Of a DNA stretch of 64,000 nt, positions 61,236-64,000 are shown in pieces. The stretch is from Bacillota bacterium (lineage in GTDB: Bacteria; Bacillota; Clostridia; Acetivibrionales; JAEXSP01). Numbering within the stretch: position 1 is the stretch's first letter; each line of letters begins with the position of its first letter. The notes under the pieces were generated by a model that worked only from the letters and a program-made list of their open reading frames with translations, was not told where the DNA came from and did no database searches. The stretch covers positions 124,001 through 188,000 of the forward strand of contig JAEXSP010000034.1 in assembly GCA_023453795.1 (NCBI GenBank), read 5' to 3'. Position numbers and translations under genes: made by a program.

Positions 61236-62336
61236 TTACAAATTGAGGTTGACGTGCTGGATAGTGCCGACTGTTCCGTTTTCATGGAGGAAAACTCCTG
61301 TTTGGGCTACCTGTCCTGAATTCTCGCCGTTATTTCCTGTTAAATTGACACTAGTCTGAATACTGCCGAGAAAGATTGCGCCTATTCCATTTGTAATAGC
61401 AGAACCAATGGTGTCGTTCCCGTTGGAGTCCTTTGACCAAATTTTTAACTTGGAAAATACTTCGTCATTTTCATCTATCCAATTGTTTGAATCCGTATCA
61501 TATTGGGCAAGCTCTGAAAAACCGTCTCCGTTTGAAGGGCCAAACAGTTCGGAGCCATTGTTGATTATGCCGTCATTGTTTTTATCAAGTGCAAGAAAAC
61601 CGCTTTCGGGGGAAGGAAAGGATATTGATTCGAGCTTTCCGTCAGAATCAAGGTCAAAATCGAATTTTACATTTGTAAGCCGGGCCGAAGCTGAACCAAA
61701 GTTGACAACTAACGGATCAACAGCATTGCTGCTGCCTTCGCTTGGAACAGATAGTGCCACTGATCCTGCGTTGAGGTCCGATTCCAGTGAAAAGTTGATT
61801 TCTCTTCCATCCGATGTTTTGATTAGGCCCTCAGCTTTGAAGGGCATTGAAGCCTGGCTGTTACGTACAGTGCTTTGAACTGCAGGGCCAGGATTGCTCT
61901 GGTGCAATCTATGCTGGCCTGCATTAACCAGTATTATATTATAGGAATTATTATTATTTGCAGTGGCTTGGGCCTCAGCTTTAAAATGGAATTTGACTTT
62001 CTTTCCGGTCAATTTTTCTAGTAATTGTTCTAATAAAGCCAGCTTTCTCTCATCCTGCTCATCAAGCTCTACATCCAGACTCCGGTCTTCCACATCAAAG
62101 GTTTTATAGCTTTTAACCTCAGTGACTGTTACTTTTGTTTGCCTCAAAGCAGGAGAAACCTTGTGAAGGGACAAGTACAGTTCCGGGGCAGAGGGAGCAT
62201 GGTAACGGTTTTGCGATGAAGAAGGAGTAACGGAATCTTTTATTTTGGAATAGATTTCACTGAAACCACCGGTGCTCCGATAGCTAAACCTGGCTGAATT
62301 AGTAGATAGGACAACATTTGAGTTTTCTATTTTCAT
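61236..62336 (-). CDS. EF-hand-like calcium-binding protein of unknown function
   Basis: The 366-residue protein has no signal peptide. Its C-terminal half has repeated calcium-type loops: DFDLDSDGKLESISF, LDKNNDGIINNGSELFG and DTDSNNWIDENDEVFSK, a layout common in a bacterial family with dockerin/EF-hand-like DxDxDG loops. The N-terminal half is low complexity with a helix near residues 90-115. GGGAGG precedes the ATG. Its role is unknown; a calcium-dependent structural function is likely. Confidence 0.7.
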   Translation of the reverse strand: MKIENSNVVLSTNSARFSYRSTGGFSEIYSKIKDSVTPSSSQNRYHAPSAPELYLSLHKVSPALRQTKVTVTEVKSYKTFDVEDRSLDVELDEQDERKLALLEQLLEKLTGKKVKFHFKAEAQATANNNNSYNIILVNAGQHRLHQSNPGPAVQSTVRNSQASMPFKAEGLIKTSDGREINFSLESDLNAGSVALSVPSEGSSNAVDPLVVNFGSASARLTNVKFDFDLDSDGKLESISFPSPESGFLALDKNNDGIINNGSELFGPSNGDGFSELAQYDTDSNNWIDENDEVFSKLKIWSKDSNGNDTIGSAITNGIGAIFLGSIQTSVNLTGNNGENSGQVAQTGVFLHENGTVGTIQHVNLNL

Positions 62337-62649
62337 AGCATATCCTCCCTAGTATAATTATTAATCGCATTTTGAACGCACTGAAACAAGACAGGTACCC
62401 TTTATCCTGTTTCTTTTATAAAAATTAAGTTAAAAAATAAAATCATCCTTGATATGTGTAGTTTGACCCTATTAAACATAAGGATTATCTTTAGTAGAAA
62501 TGAATAGCACGTGCCATTTATTATTATCGGCATATTCGTGGAAGGTCTTTACAAGAAATATATTAATAATTATAATATGCAAAAGGCTTTATAATTGCTT
62601 ATTTTATGTTATAATGTCTTAAGAAAAAAGTTTGAAAAGGAGTATCGGC
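62337..62649. other. Divergent intergenic region, AT-rich
   Basis: About 310 bases between the EF-hand-like gene (minus) and the SEC-C gene (plus). A TATAAT lies about 30 bases before the plus-strand start, but no convincing -35 was seen. No other element recognised. Confidence 0.4.
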
Positions 62650-63144
62650 ATGAGTTTGTACGAAGAATGGAAAAGTATTGCTGAAAAAGATATGTCACAA
62701 GAAGAATATAATATATTTTGGAGTACATATCTAGAAAAAGAAAAGAAAAACTACGCATATATCCTCGAAAACCATGAGGAACCTGTCAGCGGAAGCTTGA
62801 CTGAAATCGCTGAAAAGTTCGGCATGGGTGAAAAGGAAATGGCTGGCTTCATAGACGGAATCAACACAAGCCTTGTTAAGACCATCGATTTGGACACTTT
62901 GGCTGAAGACACCCAGATAAAGCTGGAAATAGATTTTGAAAAACTTTTCTTTAATATGCTTGAGGCTAAGGCGGATTGGCTTTATAACCTTCCTGAATGG
63001 GAGGGCGTACTTACTGAAGAAAGACGCTTGGAAATAAGAAAAGATTTCAACAGAACCAAAATCGCCGTAAGCAGTAAGGTTGGCCGTAATGATCCATGTC
63101 CCTGCGGAAGCGGACTTAAATACAAGAAGTGCTGTGGGAAATAG
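62650..63144 (+). CDS. SEC-C motif protein
   Basis: The 164-residue protein has an acidic helical body and a C-terminal SEC-C zinc motif NDPCPCGSGLKYKKCCGK, as at the end of SecA. Clostridial stand-alone proteins with this tail have no known function. The motif binds zinc and may dock SecB-like or ribosomal partners. ATG 62650 follows AAAAGGAG; a TTG six codons earlier overlaps it. The next small gene begins 15 bases after the stop. Confidence 0.8.
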   Translation: MSLYEEWKSIAEKDMSQEEYNIFWSTYLEKEKKNYAYILENHEEPVSGSLTEIAEKFGMGEKEMAGFIDGINTSLVKTIDLDTLAEDTQIKLEIDFEKLFFNMLEAKADWLYNLPEWEGVLTEERRLEIRKDFNRTKIAVSSKVGRNDPCPCGSGLKYKKCCGK

Positions 63145-63158
63145 GTTGGAGGCAGGAT

Positions 63159-63440
63159 ATGGGAGAATGTATCTGTAACTCATGTAAAAACTTGAAGAAT
63201 TCTATCAACGATGAGGGTGGACTCGGAGAGACAACCTGTGAATTCGGGTTCCCTTCCGAAGCTTGCACAGACTGTACAGGCGCAGAATGCAGTGAAACAT
63301 GCTTACACTTCGAACTGGATGATGAGAATGCTGTTCCACAGTCGGTCAAATGCATGAAATGCGGAAAAGAGCTTCAAAAGGTTTTTAATGACGGCGACTT
63401 CGGGGAAGTATATTGTATAGATTGCTACCTAAATAAATAG
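63159..63440 (+). CDS. Cysteine-rich zinc-ribbon-like protein
   Basis: The 93-residue protein has an N-terminal CICNSCKN pair, a CTDCTGAECSETC segment, and a C-terminal CMKCGKELQKVF...YCIDCYL zinc ribbon. It is acidic outside these. No family was recognised. GGAGGCAGG precedes the ATG. It is co-transcribed with the SEC-C gene, and both bind metal through cysteines. Confidence 0.65.
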   Translation: MGECICNSCKNLKNSINDEGGLGETTCEFGFPSEACTDCTGAECSETCLHFELDDENAVPQSVKCMKCGKELQKVFNDGDFGEVYCIDCYLNK

Positions 63441-63449
63441 GATTTTTTA

Positions 63450-63483
63450 TTAAAGCTTCTCAATCTTAGCAGGGAAGCTTTAA
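63450..63483 (+). terminator. Hairpin after the zinc-ribbon gene
   Basis: TTAAAGCTTC (63450-63459) pairs with GAAGCTTTAA (63474-63483). Only a short T-rich stretch precedes it and none follows at once. Confidence 0.5.
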
Positions 63484-63544
63484 TCATATAGAGGTATGGT
63501 AATTTTGAAAATAGAAAATACTGCATAGTATTTTTTATTTATTT

Positions 63545-63573
63545 TTGATAAATCAGCTTTTATTTGGTATAAT
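63545..63573 (+). promoter_or_regulatory. gltX: Promoter of gltX
   Basis: TTGATA (63545-63550), a 17-base spacer and a perfect TATAAT (63568-63573). The start point would be about 40 bases before the gltX ATG, so no long leader or T-box is present. Confidence 0.75.
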
Positions 63574-63616
63574 AACCTTTAAAATATTGATAATCTACAT
63601 ATAGGGAGACGGTTTT

Positions 63617-64000
63617 ATGGCAATGGAGGTTAGGACAAGATTTGCGCCAAGCCCGACAGGGTATATGCACATTGGCAACTTGAGAACGGCTTTATATGAG
63701 TATCTTATAGCTAAAAGATATAATGGAAAATTCATTTTAAGAATAGAGGATACTGATCAGGAAAGGTTTGTCGAGGGAGCTGTAGATGTAATCTACAACA
63801 CTCTTAAAATTACCGGGCTCAAACACGACGAAGGCCCTGACATTGGCGGAGATTACGGTCCTTATGTACAAAGTGACAGACGACAGCTATATATTGACTA
63901 TGCAAAGAAACTGGTTGATCTCGGCGGAGCCTATTACTGCTTCTGTACTAAAGAAAGACTTGCTGAACTGAAAGAGGGCTATGAAGCACAAGGCTTACCG
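63617..64000 (+). CDS. gltX: Glutamyl-tRNA synthetase, N-terminal 128 codons (cut by window edge)
   Basis: The reading frame from ATG 63617 gives FAPSPTGYMHIGNLRTALYEYLIA near the start in overlapping blocks, including the class I HIGH-type motif (HIGN here), then RIEDTDQERFVEGA and DYGPYVQSDRRQLYIDYA, the standard GluRS landmarks. The enzyme charges tRNA-Glu. GGGAG precedes the ATG. The KMSKS region and anticodon-binding domain lie beyond the window. Confidence 0.95.
   Translation, partial: MAMEVRTRFAPSPTGYMHIGNLRTALYEYLIAKRYNGKFILRIEDTDQERFVEGAVDVIYNTLKITGLKHDEGPDIGGDYGPYVQSDRRQLYIDYAKKLVDLGGAYYCFCTKERLAELKEGYEAQGLP

Noticed and set aside
63574..63616. T-box or other riboswitch before gltX
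   Set aside because: The promoter places the start only about 40 bases before the ATG, too short for a T-box.

Overview
The window looks like a chromosomal segment of a low-GC Gram-positive anaerobe of the class Clostridia. The grounds are strong AGGAGG-type ribosome binding sites, frequent TTG/GTG starts, a Gram-positive LexA box, ECF sigma/anti-sigma pairs, and large secreted proteins with FlgD-type Ig repeats of the kind seen in cellulolytic Ruminiclostridium/Acetivibrio-like species (genus-level placement is inference). Base composition is roughly 40% GC by eye. No tRNA, rRNA, insertion sequence or CRISPR array was found.

Layout. 1-6.6 kb: start of a DEAD-box helicase, a secreted GH18 plus leucine-rich-repeat protein, a GntR/DUF1648 pair behind a perfect operator palindrome, a decayed alpha/beta-hydrolase remnant, an AT-rich zeta-toxin-like kinase with a small basic partner, and a TspO protein. 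6.7-14.4 kb: two ECF sigma systems, a Gfo/Idh/MocA oxidoreductase, a PpiC foldase and an ABC-F ATPase. 14.5-22.8 kb: two giant exported proteases (M6 and subtilisin) sharing one domain plan. 23-28.7 kb: a membrane MutS homologue, a LacI regulator with its operator, a VOC protein, a DUF362 ferredoxin and a HAD phosphatase. 28.7-32.7 kb: a four-gene operon (beta-RFAP-synthase-like GHMP protein, TrpF-like isomerase, zinc dehydrogenase, ADH-synthase-type aldolase) that looks like an uncharacterised biosynthetic pathway. 33.2-34.8 kb: a third ECF sigma factor whose anti-sigma partner carries a SecD-like extracytoplasmic domain. 34.9-41.2 kb: acyl-CoA synthetase, XRE-cupin regulator and potABCD.

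41.4-44.9 kb: a compact RiPP locus (75-aa precursor, SPASM-type radical SAM enzyme, B12-binding radical SAM maturase). 45.2-47 kb: an operon with a near-consensus LexA box between its -35 and -10 elements, encoding an ASCH/PUA-like protein, 3-methyladenine glycosylase Tag and a DinB-fold protein. 47-51.2 kb: a large cNMP-binding protein of unknown function, a 57-aa membrane protein and an orphan PilM. 51.7-58.3 kb: isocitrate dehydrogenase, then an ABC exporter with a NarL-type two-component system, an arrangement typical of antimicrobial-resistance modules. 58.3-64 kb: LysE exporter, membrane-anchored polysaccharide deacetylase, an EF-hand-like protein, two metal-binding small proteins and the start of gltX.

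The three strongest candidates for new biology are the 28.7-32.7 kb pathway operon, the RiPP locus, and the SecD-domain anti-sigma factor. Functions are read from motifs only; no database search was possible.
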